Part shown: one piece after another, positions 9,059 to 18,535 of the stretch
Layout of the letters: each line of letters starts with the position of its first letter
How positions within the stretch are numbered: the stretch's first letter is position 1
NCBI RefSeq assembly: GCF_900105115.1
Contig: NZ_FNRV01000001.1
Location: forward strand, 2,228,001 to 2,292,000
From: Pseudomonas mohnii
Lineage (GTDB): Bacteria > Pseudomonadota > Gammaproteobacteria > Pseudomonadales > Pseudomonadaceae
Length of the DNA stretch: 64,000 nt
Direction: 5' to 3'
Program-made: the position numbers and the translations under genes
The notes under the pieces: model-generated
The model's database searches: none
Seen by the model: only the letters and a program-made list of their open reading frames with translations
What the model was told of the DNA's origin: nothing

Positions 9059-9958
9059 TTATTGCTGCTCCAACGGCACCAACCATTGCTTCGACGCGCG
9101 CACCAATTGATCGGTAAGAAGCCCCAGCAATTGACCGCCATTGCGCCAATGATGCCAGTACAGCGGCACGTCGATCGGTTTATCTGGCAAAAGCTCCAGC
9201 AACGCACCGCGCTCCAGCTGTTCGCGAACCTGCAATTCGGGCACCAGTCCCCAGCCGAGGCCCGCTTCGGTGAGGCGAATAAAACCTTCAGAGGACGGGC
9301 ATAAATGGTGTTCGAACCCACCATCGACGCCGAGAGACGCCAGGTATCGATGCTGCAGGAAATCATCCGGGCCAAACACCAGCGCCGGCGTCCGGGCCAA
9401 CTGATCGGCGCGCACGCCCTGGGGGAAATGCCGGGCAATGAAGGCCGGACTGGCCAACGCGCGGTAGCGCATCGCCCCCAGCAACACACTGCGGGCGCCC
9501 GCCACCGGCCGCTCGCTGGCACAGAGGCATGCAGCCACTTCACCTGCACGCATGCGTTTAAGGCCCACGGTCTGGTCTTCGACCACCAGATCCATCAACA
9601 GATGTTGTTCCGCGCAAAAATCCCCCACGGCCTGCGCCCACCAGGTGGCCAGGCTGTCAGCATTCAAAGCGATACGCAGGCGTTCGGGCAGGCCTTCTTC
9701 GTCCAGCGCCGGCACCAGCGTCTGCAAATCCCGCTCAAGCAAACGCACCTGCTGCACATGGTTGAGCAAACGCCGGCCAATTTCCGTGGGCGTCGGCGGT
9801 GTGCCCCGGACCAACACCGGTTGGCCGACCCGCGCTTCAAGCAATTTGATGCGTTGAGAGATCGCCGACTGCGACAAACCCAAGACCTGGGCGGCACGCT
9901 CGAACCCGGCTTGCTCGACCACAGCGGCGAGGGCAGACAGCAATTTATAGTCGAACAT
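9059..9958 (-). CDS. argP: LysR-family regulator ArgP (IciA)
   Basis: 299 residues. The N-terminus MFDYKLLSALAAVVEQAGFE with helix-turn-helix AAQVLGLSQSAISQRIKLLE is the signature of ArgP/IciA, the LysR regulator that activates the arginine/lysine exporter argO in response to basic amino acids. The exporter gene is two genes away on the opposite strand (10462-11064), which supports the call. Start at 9958 follows AGGA about eight bases upstream; the longer frame to 10054 runs through the divergent promoter. Confidence 0.92.
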   Translation of the reverse strand: MFDYKLLSALAAVVEQAGFERAAQVLGLSQSAISQRIKLLEARVGQPVLVRGTPPTPTEIGRRLLNHVQQVRLLERDLQTLVPALDEEGLPERLRIALNADSLATWWAQAVGDFCAEQHLLMDLVVEDQTVGLKRMRAGEVAACLCASERPVAGARSVLLGAMRYRALASPAFIARHFPQGVRADQLARTPALVFGPDDFLQHRYLASLGVDGGFEHHLCPSSEGFIRLTEAGLGWGLVPELQVREQLERGALLELLPDKPIDVPLYWHHWRNGGQLLGLLTDQLVRASKQWLVPLEQQ

Positions 9959-10054
9959 CAGTTTTCCTAATGAGCGATCAGCAAGATTGGTTTTTCTTAT
10001 ACAGCCTGACACGGGAGAATGGCCAGCAAGAACGCTTGAACAAGGAACACCCAC

Positions 10055-10456
10055 ATGGCTGGCGAAACTTCATTGGCAACACTGCTGCGCAGCATGAGCC
10101 CACAACTCAATGCCGGCGAGTACGTGTTCTGCACCTTGCGTGACGGCCAATGGCCGGCGGGCCTGGACATCATCGGCAGCTTCCGCGAGCAGGAAGGCCT
10201 GACCGTGATTCTCGAACGCCGCCACGCCGAACAGGCGGGCTTCAGTTTCGACTACGTCGCGGCCTGGATCACCTTGAACGTGCACTCGGCCCTCGAAGCT
10301 GTCGGTCTGACCGCCGCGTTCGCCACGGCACTGGGCCAGTCCGGCATCAGTTGCAACGTGATCGCCGGCTATTACCACGACCATTTGTTTGTCGGCCAGG
10401 CCGATGCCGAACGCGCCATGCAAGTGCTGCGCGATCTGGCAGCCAACGCGGAGTAA
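10055..10456 (+). CDS. ACT-domain protein (COG3602 type)
   Basis: 133 residues. Two small ACT-like units are seen, the first around residues 20-65 (GEYVFCTLRDGQWPAG) and the second around 68-130 (AWITLNVHSALEAVGLTAAF, then GISCNVIAGYYHDHLFV). ACT domains bind amino acids as regulatory ligands. AAGGAAC precedes the ATG. Its position between argP and argO, five bases before argO, suggests it serves basic amino acid sensing or export, which is inference from context. It would be co-transcribed with argO. Confidence 0.85.
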   Translation: MAGETSLATLLRSMSPQLNAGEYVFCTLRDGQWPAGLDIIGSFREQEGLTVILERRHAEQAGFSFDYVAAWITLNVHSALEAVGLTAAFATALGQSGISCNVIAGYYHDHLFVGQADAERAMQVLRDLAANAE

Positions 10457-10461
10457 TCATT

Positions 10462-11064
10462 ATGTGGCAAAGCTATGTGAACGGCCTGCTGGTGGCCTTC
10501 GGACTGATCATGGCGATCGGTACCCAGAATGCGTTTGTGCTGGCCCAGAGCCTGCGTCGTGAACACCACCTCCCGGTGGCGGCGTTCTGCGTGGCCTGCG
10601 ATGCATTATTGGTGGCCGCCGGCGTTTTCGGCCTGGCGACCGTACTGGCGCAAAACCCGACCTTGCTGGCCATCGCCCGTTGGGGTGGTGCCGCGTTTCT
10701 GTTGTGGTACGGCACCCAGGCGTTGCGCCGGGCGTGCTCGAAACAAAGCCTGCAACAGGGTGAAAACCAGACCGTGCGCTCATTGCGGGCAGTCATGCTC
10801 AGCGCGCTGGCGGTGACCCTGCTCAACCCGCACGTCTACCTGGATACCGTGTTGCTGATCGGCTCCCTCGGAGCCCAGCAGACAGAGCCCGGCGCTTATG
10901 TGGTGGGGGCGGCCAGTGCTTCGTTGCTGTGGTTTTTCACCCTGGCGCTCGGCGCGGCATGGCTGGCGCCTTGGCTGGCTCGTCCCAGTACCTGGCGCAT
11001 CCTCGACCTGTTGGTGGCCGTCATGATGTTTGCGGTAGCGTTGCAATTGATCACCGCCGGCTGA
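10462..11064 (+). CDS. argO: Arginine/lysine exporter ArgO (LysE family)
   Basis: 200 residues with about six membrane helices. The first helix region GLIMAIGTQNAFVLAQSLRR and the helix-4 region LLNPHVYLDTVLLIGS are conserved LysE/ArgO features. It is an inner-membrane exporter for arginine and related basic amino acids. It lies five bases after the ACT-domain gene and divergent from argP, matching the known regulator-exporter pair. No clear terminator is visible before sodB, whose own promoter region begins within 180 bp. Confidence 0.92.
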   Translation: MWQSYVNGLLVAFGLIMAIGTQNAFVLAQSLRREHHLPVAAFCVACDALLVAAGVFGLATVLAQNPTLLAIARWGGAAFLLWYGTQALRRACSKQSLQQGENQTVRSLRAVMLSALAVTLLNPHVYLDTVLLIGSLGAQQTEPGAYVVGAASASLLWFFTLALGAAWLAPWLARPSTWRILDLLVAVMMFAVALQLITAG

Positions 11065-11240
11065 TTTATTCCAAAAGGCTCTGGAACCTCTATTCCACAC
11101 AGTTGTTGCGTGGTTATGCCGCACCCCCGGTGCTATGATCCGAGACCTGCGCCGCAAAGAGTACAAACTCCCCGGCGCTAGTCTGGCCGCCCGTGATCGG
11201 CCTTGCGCTCACCGCACCTGACCTGATTAGGAGATCCACC

Positions 11241-11837
11241 ATGGCTTTCGAATTGCCGCCACTGCCTTACGCACACGATGCACTGCAGCCGCACATTTCC
11301 AAGGAAACTCTGGAATATCACCACGACAAGCACCACAACACCTACGTCGTGAACCTGAACAACCTGGTGCCAGGCACCGAGTTCGAAGGCAAGACCCTGG
11401 AAGAAATCGTCAAGTCTTCCTCGGGCGGTATCTTCAACAACGCCGCTCAGGTCTGGAACCACACTTTCTACTGGAACTGCCTGGCACCCAACGCCGGCGG
11501 TCAACCAACCGGCGCCCTGGCTGAAGCCATCAACGCTGCTTTCGGTTCGTTCGACAAGTTCAAGGAAGAGTTCAGCAAGACGTCCATCGGCACCTTCGGT
11601 TCCGGTTGGGGCTGGCTGGTGAAAAAGGCTGACGGTTCCCTGGCCCTGGCCAGCACCATCGGCGCCGGCAACCCGCTGACCAACGGCGACACCCCGCTGC
11701 TGACCTGCGACGTCTGGGAGCACGCTTACTACATCGACTACCGCAACCTGCGTCCGAAGTACGTCGAAGCGTTCTGGAACCTGGTCAACTGGAAATTCGT
11801 AGCTGAGCAGTTCGAAGGCAAAACCTTCACCGCTTAA
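11241..11837 (+). CDS. sodB: Superoxide dismutase, Fe type
   Basis: 198 residues, standard SodB length. Metal ligands are visible at H27 (LEYHHDKHH), H74 ([11 protein letters not shown]), and D157 and H161 ([13 protein letters not shown]). The residue context (Gln in [11 protein letters not shown]) is that of the iron form. It converts superoxide to hydrogen peroxide in the cytoplasm. The start follows TAGGAGATCCACC, a strong ribosome-binding site. A hairpin-plus-T-run terminator follows directly. Confidence 0.97.
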   Translation: MAFELPPLPYAHDALQPHISKETLEYHHDKHHNTYVVNLNNLVPGTEFEGKTLEEIVKSSSGGIFNNAAQVWNHTFYWNCLAPNAGGQPTGALAEAINAAFGSFDKFKEEFSKTSIGTFGSGWGWLVKKADGSLALASTIGAGNPLTNGDTPLLTCDVWEHAYYIDYRNLRPKYVEAFWNLVNWKFVAEQFEGKTFTA

Positions 11838-11851
11838 GCTCGATACCCGTC

Positions 11852-11884
11852 AAAAAAACCCGGCCTTCCAGCCGGGTTTTTTTT
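11852..11884 (+). terminator. Rho-independent terminator of sodB
   Basis: Stem aaaacccggc / gccgggtttt around loop cttcca, followed by a run of eight T, 15 bases after the sodB stop. Confidence 0.92.
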
Positions 11885-12255
11885 ACGTGATGGGTTGAGT
11901 CGATCAGTCATCGTCAGCTGGCTGGCCGCCTTCGCGGGCAAACCTGACGCCTGCAGGCGCATCGCGCAATCCAATAAAACCAGACCCTGTCCCCACGACG
12001 AACCCTCCTTGAGCCTCTTGCCCCCACGCTACAGCCGTCTAACATCAATTAAGAAGGAAAATATCTATACATCCCCTCAAGTTGAAGGACTCGACAACCG
12101 ACACAGTACTAATCGCACAATTAATCCAGTCAACAACCTATTGGCCAAACTGCAGGAAAAAGCCCCTACAGATGATTGTCCCTTTGACTGCGATCACGGG
12201 ATTGCCAATACTCATGGCAACTTGATGCTACCCGCACGGAACAAGGAATAGCCCT
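11885..12255. other. Intergenic region upstream of bifA, no gene supported
   Basis: About 370 bases. A 118-codon open frame exists here (11895-12251) but has low-complexity, non-protein-like composition and no ribosome-binding site, so I do not call it. The central part (about 12030-12180) is distinctly AT-rich compared with its surroundings and probably carries the bifA promoter. ACAAGGAATAG just before 12256 serves as the bifA ribosome-binding site. Confidence 0.55.
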
Positions 12256-14307
12256 TTGAAGCTGGAACTCAAGAACAGCTTGTCGGTGAAGTTGCTCCGG
12301 GTCGTGCTCCTGTCGGCATTGGTCGTCGGCGTAGTCTTGAGCTGCGCACAGATCGTTTTCGATGCCTATAAAACACGCCAGGCCGTCGCCAATGATGCCG
12401 AACGCATCCTCGATATGTTCCGCGACCCTTCGACCCAGGCCGTCTACAGCCTGGACCGGGAAATGGGCATGCAGGTCATCGAAGGCCTGTTTCAGGACGA
12501 CGCTGTGCGCCAAGCCTCCATTGGTCATCCCAATGAAGCCATGCTCGCGCAAAAATCCCGTGAGTTGCAGCATTCCAAAAGTCGTTGGCTGACTGATCTG
12601 ATCCTGGGCAAGGAACGCACCTTCACCACCCAACTGGTGGGTCGCGGCCCTTACAGCGAGTATTACGGCGACCTGAGCATCACCCTCGACACCGCCACCT
12701 ATGGGCAAGGCTTTATCGTCAGTTCGGTGATCATTTTCATTTCGGGTGTGTTGCGGGCCCTGGCGATGGGATTGGTGCTCTACCTGGTTTATCACTGGCT
12801 GCTGACCAAACCCCTGTCGCGGATTATCGAGCACCTGACCGAAATCAATCCGGACCGTCCCAGCGAACACAAGATTCCTCAACTCAAGGGCCACGAGAAA
12901 AACGAGCTGGGTATCTGGATCAACACCGCCAACCAGTTGCTGGAGTCCATCGAGCGCAACACCCATCTGCGCCACGAAGCGGAAAACAGCCTGCTGCGCA
13001 TGGCTCAATATGATTTCCTCACTGGCCTGCCGAATCGCCAGCAATTGCAAACACAGCTGGACAAGATCCTCGTCGACGCCGGTAAATTGCAGCGCCGGGT
13101 CGCCGTGCTTTGCGTCGGTCTCGATGACTTCAAGGGTATCAACGAACAGTTCAGCTACCAGACCGGCGACCAGTTGCTGCTGGCCCTGGCTGATCGACTG
13201 CGCGGGCACAGTGGTCGCCTGGGCGCCCTGGCCCGTCTGGGTGGTGACCAGTTCGCCCTGGTTCAGGCCGATATCGAACAACCCTACGAAGCCGCTGAAC
13301 TGGCGCAAAGCATTCTCGATGACCTGGAAGCGACGTTTGCCCTCGATCATCAGGAAATTCGCCTGCGGGCCACTATCGGTATCACCCTGTTCCCGGAGGA
13401 CGGAGACAGTACCGAGAAGCTGCTGCAAAAAGCCGAGCAGACCATGACCCTGGCCAAGACTCGATCGCGTAACCGCTATCAGTTCTATATCGCCAGCGTC
13501 GACACTGAAATGCGTCGCCGTCGCGAACTGGAGAAAGACCTGCGCGACGCCTTGGTCCGCGACCAGTTCTACCTCGTCTATCAACCGCAAATCAGCTACC
13601 GCGATCATCGCGTGGTGGGCGTCGAGGCGTTGATCCGCTGGCAACATCCCGAGCACGGACTGGTTCCGCCAGACTTGTTCATCCCACTGGCCGAGCAGAA
13701 CGGCACCATCATCGCCATCGGCGAGTGGGTGCTGGATCAGGCCTGCAAGCAGCTGCGCGAGTGGCATGACCAGGGCTTCAGCGATTTGCGCATGGCGGTG
13801 AACCTGTCCACGGTGCAATTGCACCACGCCGAGCTGCCGCGGGTGGTCAACAACCTGCTGCAGATGTACCGCCTGCCACCGCGCAGTCTGGAACTGGAAG
13901 TCACCGAAACCGGCCTGATGGAAGACATCAGCACCGCCGCCCAGCACCTGCTCAGCCTGCGTCGTTCCGGCGCGCTGATTGCCATCGATGACTTCGGAAC
14001 CGGTTATTCATCGCTGAGCTACCTGAAAAGCCTGCCTCTGGACAAGATCAAGATCGACAAGAGCTTCGTTCAGGACCTGCTCGATGACGACGACGATGCA
14101 ACCATCGTTCGCGCCATCATCCAATTGGGCAAGAGCCTGGGCATGCAGGTGATCGCCGAAGGCGTGGAAACTGCCGAACAGGAAACGTACATCATCTCCG
14201 AAGGCTGCCACGAAGGTCAGGGCTACTTCTACAGCAAGCCACTGCCGGCGCGCGAGTTGGGCGCTTACTTGAAGCAAGCCCAGCGCAGCAACGCCGCTAT
14301 TTTGTGA
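12256..14307 (+). CDS. bifA: Cyclic-di-GMP phosphodiesterase BifA (degenerate GGDEF plus EAL)
   Basis: 683 residues starting at a TTG codon preceded by AAGGA. Order: membrane helix about 10-32, periplasmic loop, second helix about 155-178, linker, GGDEF domain about 250-410, EAL domain about 425-675. The GGDEF signature is degenerate (GGDQF in ARLGGDQFALV), as known for BifA, while the EAL domain has EALIRW, DDFGTGYSSLSYLKSLPLD and EGVET. BifA hydrolyses c-di-GMP and favours swarming over biofilm in Pseudomonas. Its place after sodB matches P. aeruginosa gene order. Confidence 0.93.
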   Translation: MKLELKNSLSVKLLRVVLLSALVVGVVLSCAQIVFDAYKTRQAVANDAERILDMFRDPSTQAVYSLDREMGMQVIEGLFQDDAVRQASIGHPNEAMLAQKSRELQHSKSRWLTDLILGKERTFTTQLVGRGPYSEYYGDLSITLDTATYGQGFIVSSVIIFISGVLRALAMGLVLYLVYHWLLTKPLSRIIEHLTEINPDRPSEHKIPQLKGHEKNELGIWINTANQLLESIERNTHLRHEAENSLLRMAQYDFLTGLPNRQQLQTQLDKILVDAGKLQRRVAVLCVGLDDFKGINEQFSYQTGDQLLLALADRLRGHSGRLGALARLGGDQFALVQADIEQPYEAAELAQSILDDLEATFALDHQEIRLRATIGITLFPEDGDSTEKLLQKAEQTMTLAKTRSRNRYQFYIASVDTEMRRRRELEKDLRDALVRDQFYLVYQPQISYRDHRVVGVEALIRWQHPEHGLVPPDLFIPLAEQNGTIIAIGEWVLDQACKQLREWHDQGFSDLRMAVNLSTVQLHHAELPRVVNNLLQMYRLPPRSLELEVTETGLMEDISTAAQHLLSLRRSGALIAIDDFGTGYSSLSYLKSLPLDKIKIDKSFVQDLLDDDDDATIVRAIIQLGKSLGMQVIAEGVETAEQETYIISEGCHEGQGYFYSKPLPARELGAYLKQAQRSNAAIL

Positions 14308-14390
14308 TCGGGTATCCGTCGCGCCTCGCTCCTGCAGGGTGGATTGCGCCCTTGTGCGAATAAGAAATATTTTCAAGAACAGTCTTTACA

Positions 14391-14415
14391 CATAATGCGA
14401 AAGATTTGCATTATG
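14391..14415. promoter_or_regulatory. Perfect inverted repeat upstream of imelysin gene, candidate metal-regulator operator
   Basis: cataatgc and gcattatg are exact inverted repeats separated by nine bases, 60 bases before the imelysin start. The ATAATG/CATTAT arms are those of Fur boxes, but the spacing is six bases wider than the classical site. A Fur or other metal-regulator operator is an inference; imelysin-type genes in P. aeruginosa are iron-regulated. Confidence 0.5.
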
Positions 14416-14474
14416 TCGCAGTTTTGCGCGCCCGCCGCGCCATACCACCTCCCTTTCGAAGCAGGATGTTCGCC

Positions 14475-15809
14475 ATGATTCGTATGCCTCTGGCTACCGC
14501 CAGTCTGTTGGCCATCGCAATTTCCCTCGCCGGTTGCGGTGAGGGCAAAGACAAGGAAAAGACGGCCGCCCCTGCGCCGGCCGCCAGCACTGCCGCTGCC
14601 CCGACTGCTGCCGGCAAAGTCGATGAAGCCGCCGCCAAAGCCGTTGTCGCGCACTACGCCGACATGGTTTTCGCTGTTTACAGCGATGCCGAATCCACCG
14701 CGAAAACCCTGCAAACCGCCATCGACGCCTTCCTCGCCAAGCCGAACGCCGACACCCTGAAAGCGGCCAAGGCCGCCTGGGTCGCTGCCCGCGTTCCTTA
14801 TCTGCAGAGCGAAGTGTTCCGCTTCGGCAATACCATCATCGACGACTGGGAAGGTCAGGTGAACGCCTGGCCACTGGACGAAGGCCTGATCGACTACGTC
14901 GACAAATCCTACGAGCACGCACTGGGTAACCCTGGCGCCACCGCCAACATCATCGCCAACGCTGAAGTTCAGATCGGTGAAGACAAGGTCGACGTGAAAG
15001 ACATCACCCCGGAAAAACTCGCCAGCCTGAACGAGCTGGGCGGTTCCGAGGCGAACGTCGCCACTGGCTACCACGCTATCGAATTCCTGCTCTGGGGCCA
15101 GGATCTGAACGGTACCGGCCCTGGCGCCGGCAATCGTCCTGCCTCGGACTACCTGGAAGGTGCCGGCGCCACTGGCGGCCACAACGATCGTCGTCGCGCT
15201 TACCTGAAAGCCGTGACCCAACTGCTGGTCAGCGACCTGGAAGAAATGGTCGGTAACTGGAAGCCGAACGTGGCCGACAACTACCGCGCCACCCTGGAAG
15301 CGGAACCGGCTGAAACCGGCCTGCGCAAAATGCTGTTCGGCATGGGCAGCCTGTCCCTGGGCGAACTGGCGGGCGAGCGCATGAAGGTTTCCCTGGAAGC
15401 CAACTCCCCTGAAGACGAGCAGGACTGCTTCAGCGACAACACCCACAACTCGCACTTCTACGATGCCAAAGGCATTCGTAACGTGTACCTGGGCGAGTAC
15501 ACCCGCGCCGACGGCAGCAAAATGACCGGTGCCAGCCTGTCGTCCCTGGTGGCCAAGGCCGACCCGGCCGCCGACGCCGCGCTGAAAGCCGACCTGGCCG
15601 CGACCGAAGCCAAGATCCAGATCATGGTTGATCACGCCAACAAGGGCGAGCACTACGACCAGTTGATCGCAGCCGGCAACACCGCAGGCAACCAGATCGT
15701 CCGTGACGCCATTGCATCCCTAGTCAAACAGACCGGTTCGATCGAGACCGCCGCTGGCAAACTGGGTATCAACGACCTGAACCCGGACAACGCTGATCAC
15801 GAGTTCTGA
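14475..15809 (+). CDS. Imelysin-family lipoprotein (IcmP-like), periplasmic
   Basis: 444 residues. A lipoprotein signal peptide ends at a lipobox (SLAGC), followed by an Ala/Pro-rich linker and the imelysin (peptidase M75) domain from about residue 55. The family motif GxHxxE is intact at residues 198-203 (GYHAIE). Family members are linked to iron; P. aeruginosa IcmP was described as an insulin-cleaving metalloproteinase, though the peptidase role is disputed. I chose ATG 14475 because AGGA is about eight bases upstream; ATG 14466 is an alternative. First gene of the imelysin/di-heme cluster. Confidence 0.9.
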   Translation: MIRMPLATASLLAIAISLAGCGEGKDKEKTAAPAPAASTAAAPTAAGKVDEAAAKAVVAHYADMVFAVYSDAESTAKTLQTAIDAFLAKPNADTLKAAKAAWVAARVPYLQSEVFRFGNTIIDDWEGQVNAWPLDEGLIDYVDKSYEHALGNPGATANIIANAEVQIGEDKVDVKDITPEKLASLNELGGSEANVATGYHAIEFLLWGQDLNGTGPGAGNRPASDYLEGAGATGGHNDRRRAYLKAVTQLLVSDLEEMVGNWKPNVADNYRATLEAEPAETGLRKMLFGMGSLSLGELAGERMKVSLEANSPEDEQDCFSDNTHNSHFYDAKGIRNVYLGEYTRADGSKMTGASLSSLVAKADPAADAALKADLAATEAKIQIMVDHANKGEHYDQLIAAGNTAGNQIVRDAIASLVKQTGSIETAAGKLGINDLNPDNADHEF

Positions 15810-15828
15810 TCAACGCTGGCTGCACAGG

Positions 15829-15853
15829 AAGGCGACCTGCGGGTCGCCTTTTT
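15829..15853 (+). terminator. Rho-independent terminator after imelysin gene
   Basis: aaggcgacc / ggtcgcctt stem with a four-base loop, then TTT, 20 bases after the imelysin stop. It separates this gene from the di-heme gene, which then needs its own promoter or read-through. Confidence 0.75.
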
Positions 15854-16001
15854 CATGCCCGCCAAACCACCACTGCGACAGGGGATTGTGTTTACCGGAT
15901 AATTCCTGCTCCAAATCAAGTAAACGATAATTCCTCTTATTCAAATTCCCATCCCCTGTTAGACTTTGCGCCCTTGTTTTGCTCGTCTCGCAGGATGTCT
16001 G

Positions 16002-17429
16002 ATGCCCCCGCTGCCTCTTCGCTTGTTCGCACTGTTTCTGGCCCTGGGCCTGAGTGCCTGCGATGACGCCCCGCGTTTTACCAAGGCCGAACCCGGTGAA
16101 GCCCGCTCGGGGGGCAGCGCAACCGTACGCAAGACCGATCAGAACGCCTTTTCCCTGCCCTCCGCCAACCTGCCACCCTCGCGGCGCGTGGACTTCAGTG
16201 TCGGCAACAGTTTCTTCCGCAGCCCCTGGGTGATCGCCCCGTCCACCACCACCGCCCGCGATGGCCTTGGCCCGTTGTTCAACACCAATGCCTGCCAGGG
16301 TTGCCACATCAAGGACGGCCGCGGCCACCCGCCGGGGCCCGAGGCGCCGAATGCCGTGTCGATGCTGGTACGCCTGTCGATTCCAGATGCCCCGGCCTAC
16401 GCCAAAGTCATCGAACAGCAGGGTGTCGTGCCGGAACCGGTCTATGGCGGGCAGTTCCAGGACATGGCCGTTCCCGGCGTTACCCCGGAAGGCAAGGTGC
16501 GTGTCGATTACACGCCAGTGCCGGTTCGCTTCAAGGACGGTACCGAAATCGAGTTGCGAAAACCGAGCCTGAGCATCACTCAACTGGGTTACGGTCCGAT
16601 GCACCCTGACACCCGATTCTCGGCCCGCGTCGCGCCGCCGATGATTGGCCTGGGCTTGCTGGAAGCGATTCCCGAAGACGCCATCCTGGCCAACGCCGCC
16701 GCTCAGGCCAGGGACAACAAGGGCATCGCCGGACGCCCGAACCGGGTATGGGATGACGCGCAACAGAAAACCGTCCTCGGGCGCTTTGGCTGGAAGGCCG
16801 GGCAGCCGAATCTCAACCAGCAGAACGTTCACGCGTTTTCGGGGGACATGGGCCTCACGACCAGCCTGAGGCCCTTTGATGACTGCACCGACGCGCAAAC
16901 GGCCTGCAAACAGGCGCCCCGTGGCAATGGTCCCGATGGCGAGCCGGAAGTCAGCGACAACATCCTGCGCCTGGTGCTGTTCTACACCCGCAACCTCGCC
17001 GTACCGGCCCGCCGTGATGTCAGTGCGCCAGAAGTGCTGGCGGGCAAGAACCTGTTTTTCCAGGCCGGCTGCCAGTCTTGCCACACACCGAAATACACCA
17101 CCGCCGCAAACGCCGCAGAACCTGAGCTGGCCAATCAGGTGATTCGTCCTTACAGCGATCTTTTGCTGCATGACATGGGCGACGGCCTGGCCGACAACCG
17201 CAGTGAATTCCAGGCCGGTGGCCGCGACTGGCGCACGCCGCCGTTATGGGGCATCGGCCTGACGCAAGCGGTCAGTGGCCACACCCAGTTCCTGCACGAC
17301 GGCCGTGCCCGCAATCTGCTTGAAGCCGTGCTCTGGCATGGCGGCGAAGCCAAGGCGGCGCAGCAACAGGTTTTGACTTTCAATGCCGAGCAGCGCGCGG
17401 CGTTGCTGGCGTTTCTGAATTCTCTTTAA
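16002..17429 (+). CDS. Di-heme cytochrome c thiol oxidoreductase-like lipoprotein (DUF1111/COG3488)
   Basis: 475 residues with a lipoprotein signal peptide (lipobox LSAC). Two heme c attachment sites are seen: CQGCH at residues 98-102 and CQSCH at 357-361. The arrangement, with the CxxCH sites far apart and a C-terminal THTQFLHDGRARNLLEA-like tract, is that of the COG3488 family, distantly related to MauG/di-heme peroxidases. It acts in the periplasm. Start at 16002 follows AGGA. The second imelysin gene follows after 27 bases, so the two, and the DUF1513 gene, likely form one operon. Confidence 0.88.
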   Translation: MPPLPLRLFALFLALGLSACDDAPRFTKAEPGEARSGGSATVRKTDQNAFSLPSANLPPSRRVDFSVGNSFFRSPWVIAPSTTTARDGLGPLFNTNACQGCHIKDGRGHPPGPEAPNAVSMLVRLSIPDAPAYAKVIEQQGVVPEPVYGGQFQDMAVPGVTPEGKVRVDYTPVPVRFKDGTEIELRKPSLSITQLGYGPMHPDTRFSARVAPPMIGLGLLEAIPEDAILANAAAQARDNKGIAGRPNRVWDDAQQKTVLGRFGWKAGQPNLNQQNVHAFSGDMGLTTSLRPFDDCTDAQTACKQAPRGNGPDGEPEVSDNILRLVLFYTRNLAVPARRDVSAPEVLAGKNLFFQAGCQSCHTPKYTTAANAAEPELANQVIRPYSDLLLHDMGDGLADNRSEFQAGGRDWRTPPLWGIGLTQAVSGHTQFLHDGRARNLLEAVLWHGGEAKAAQQQVLTFNAEQRAALLAFLNSL

Positions 17430-17456
17430 TACGCATTCTTCCAGCGGGAGCCCGAC

Positions 17457-18521
17457 ATGTTCCGTCCCAAATTGTTGTTCACCAGCCTTGCCGCGCTAGC
17501 CCTCGGCGCTTGTTCGCCACAGGACCCGCAGGCCGTCACCTCGGCAGCCATCGCCAAATCGGTGATCCTGCCGACCTATACCCGCTGGGTCGAAGCGGAC
17601 CGGCAACTGGCCGTCAGCGCCCTCGCCTACTGCGAAGGCAAGGAGTCCCTGGACACCGCCCGCGCCGACTTCCTGCACGCACAAAAAGCCTGGGCCGAAC
17701 TGCAACCGCTGTTGATCGGCCCTTTGGCCGAGGGCAACCGTTCGTGGCAAGTGCAATTCTGGCCGGACAAGAAAAACCTGGTCGGCCGTCAGGTCGAGCA
17801 ACTGGTCACTGCACAGCCACAGATCGACGCCGCCGACCTGGCCAAGTCCAGCGTCGTGGTGCAAGGTTTGTCGGCCTACGAATACATTCTGTTCGACAGC
17901 AAACCGGACGTGGCCGACCCGGCACAGAAAGCCAGGTACTGCCCGCTGCTGATCGCGATTGGCGAGCGTCAGAAGCAACTGGCCGAAGAAATTCTCAAGA
18001 GCTGGAACAACACCGACGGCATGCTCGCGCAGATGAGCAAATTCCCGAACCAGCGCTATGCAGACTCCCATGAAGCCATTGCCGACCTGCTGCGGGTACA
18101 AGTCACCGCCATCGACACCTTGAAGAAAAAGCTCGGCACGCCGATGGGCCGCCAGAGCAAAGGCGTTCCGCAACCCTTCCAGGCGGATGCATGGCGTAGC
18201 CAGTCTTCCCTGACCGGCCTCGAAGCCAGCCTTGCCGCCGCCAAGACCGTTTGGGAAGGTGTGGATAACAAAGGTCTGCGTAGCCTGCTGCCGAGCGAGC
18301 AAAAGCCGTTGGCCGACAAGATCGACGCTGCCTACGCCGCGTCGCTGAAACTGTTCGCCAGCACCCAGCGTTCGCTGACCGAAATGCTCGCTGACGATGC
18401 CGGTCGCCAGCAACTCAACGATCTCTATGACAGCCTCAACACCGTCCACCGCCTGCACGAAAGCGAGCTGGCCAAGGCGCTGGGCATCCAACTGGGCTTC
18501 AACGCCAACGACGGTGACTGA
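17457..18521 (+). CDS. Second imelysin-family lipoprotein with altered motif
   Basis: 354 residues with signal peptide and lipobox (LALGAC). The imelysin domain covers most of the protein. In the position of GxHxxE it has GLSAYE at residues 137-142, so the histidine is replaced by serine while the glutamate is kept; metal binding or catalysis may differ from the first imelysin at 14475. The stop overlaps a possible start of the DUF1513 gene (TGATG), showing tight coupling. Predicted periplasmic, membrane-anchored. Confidence 0.87.
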   Translation: MFRPKLLFTSLAALALGACSPQDPQAVTSAAIAKSVILPTYTRWVEADRQLAVSALAYCEGKESLDTARADFLHAQKAWAELQPLLIGPLAEGNRSWQVQFWPDKKNLVGRQVEQLVTAQPQIDAADLAKSSVVVQGLSAYEYILFDSKPDVADPAQKARYCPLLIAIGERQKQLAEEILKSWNNTDGMLAQMSKFPNQRYADSHEAIADLLRVQVTAIDTLKKKLGTPMGRQSKGVPQPFQADAWRSQSSLTGLEASLAAAKTVWEGVDNKGLRSLLPSEQKPLADKIDAAYAASLKLFASTQRSLTEMLADDAGRQQLNDLYDSLNTVHRLHESELAKALGIQLGFNANDGD

Positions 18522-18535
18522 TGAGGGTGAGTGCC

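Noticed and set aside
11895..12251. A 118-codon frame between sodB and bifA.
   Set aside because: No ribosome-binding site and non-protein-like composition; more likely promoter DNA for bifA.
12166..13947. A 593-codon frame antisense to bifA.
   Set aside because: Shadow of bifA, no motif and no start signal.
15924..15942. aaacgataattcctcttatt before the di-heme gene as a possible Fur box.
   Set aside because: Only one arm resembles the consensus; too weak to list as a site.
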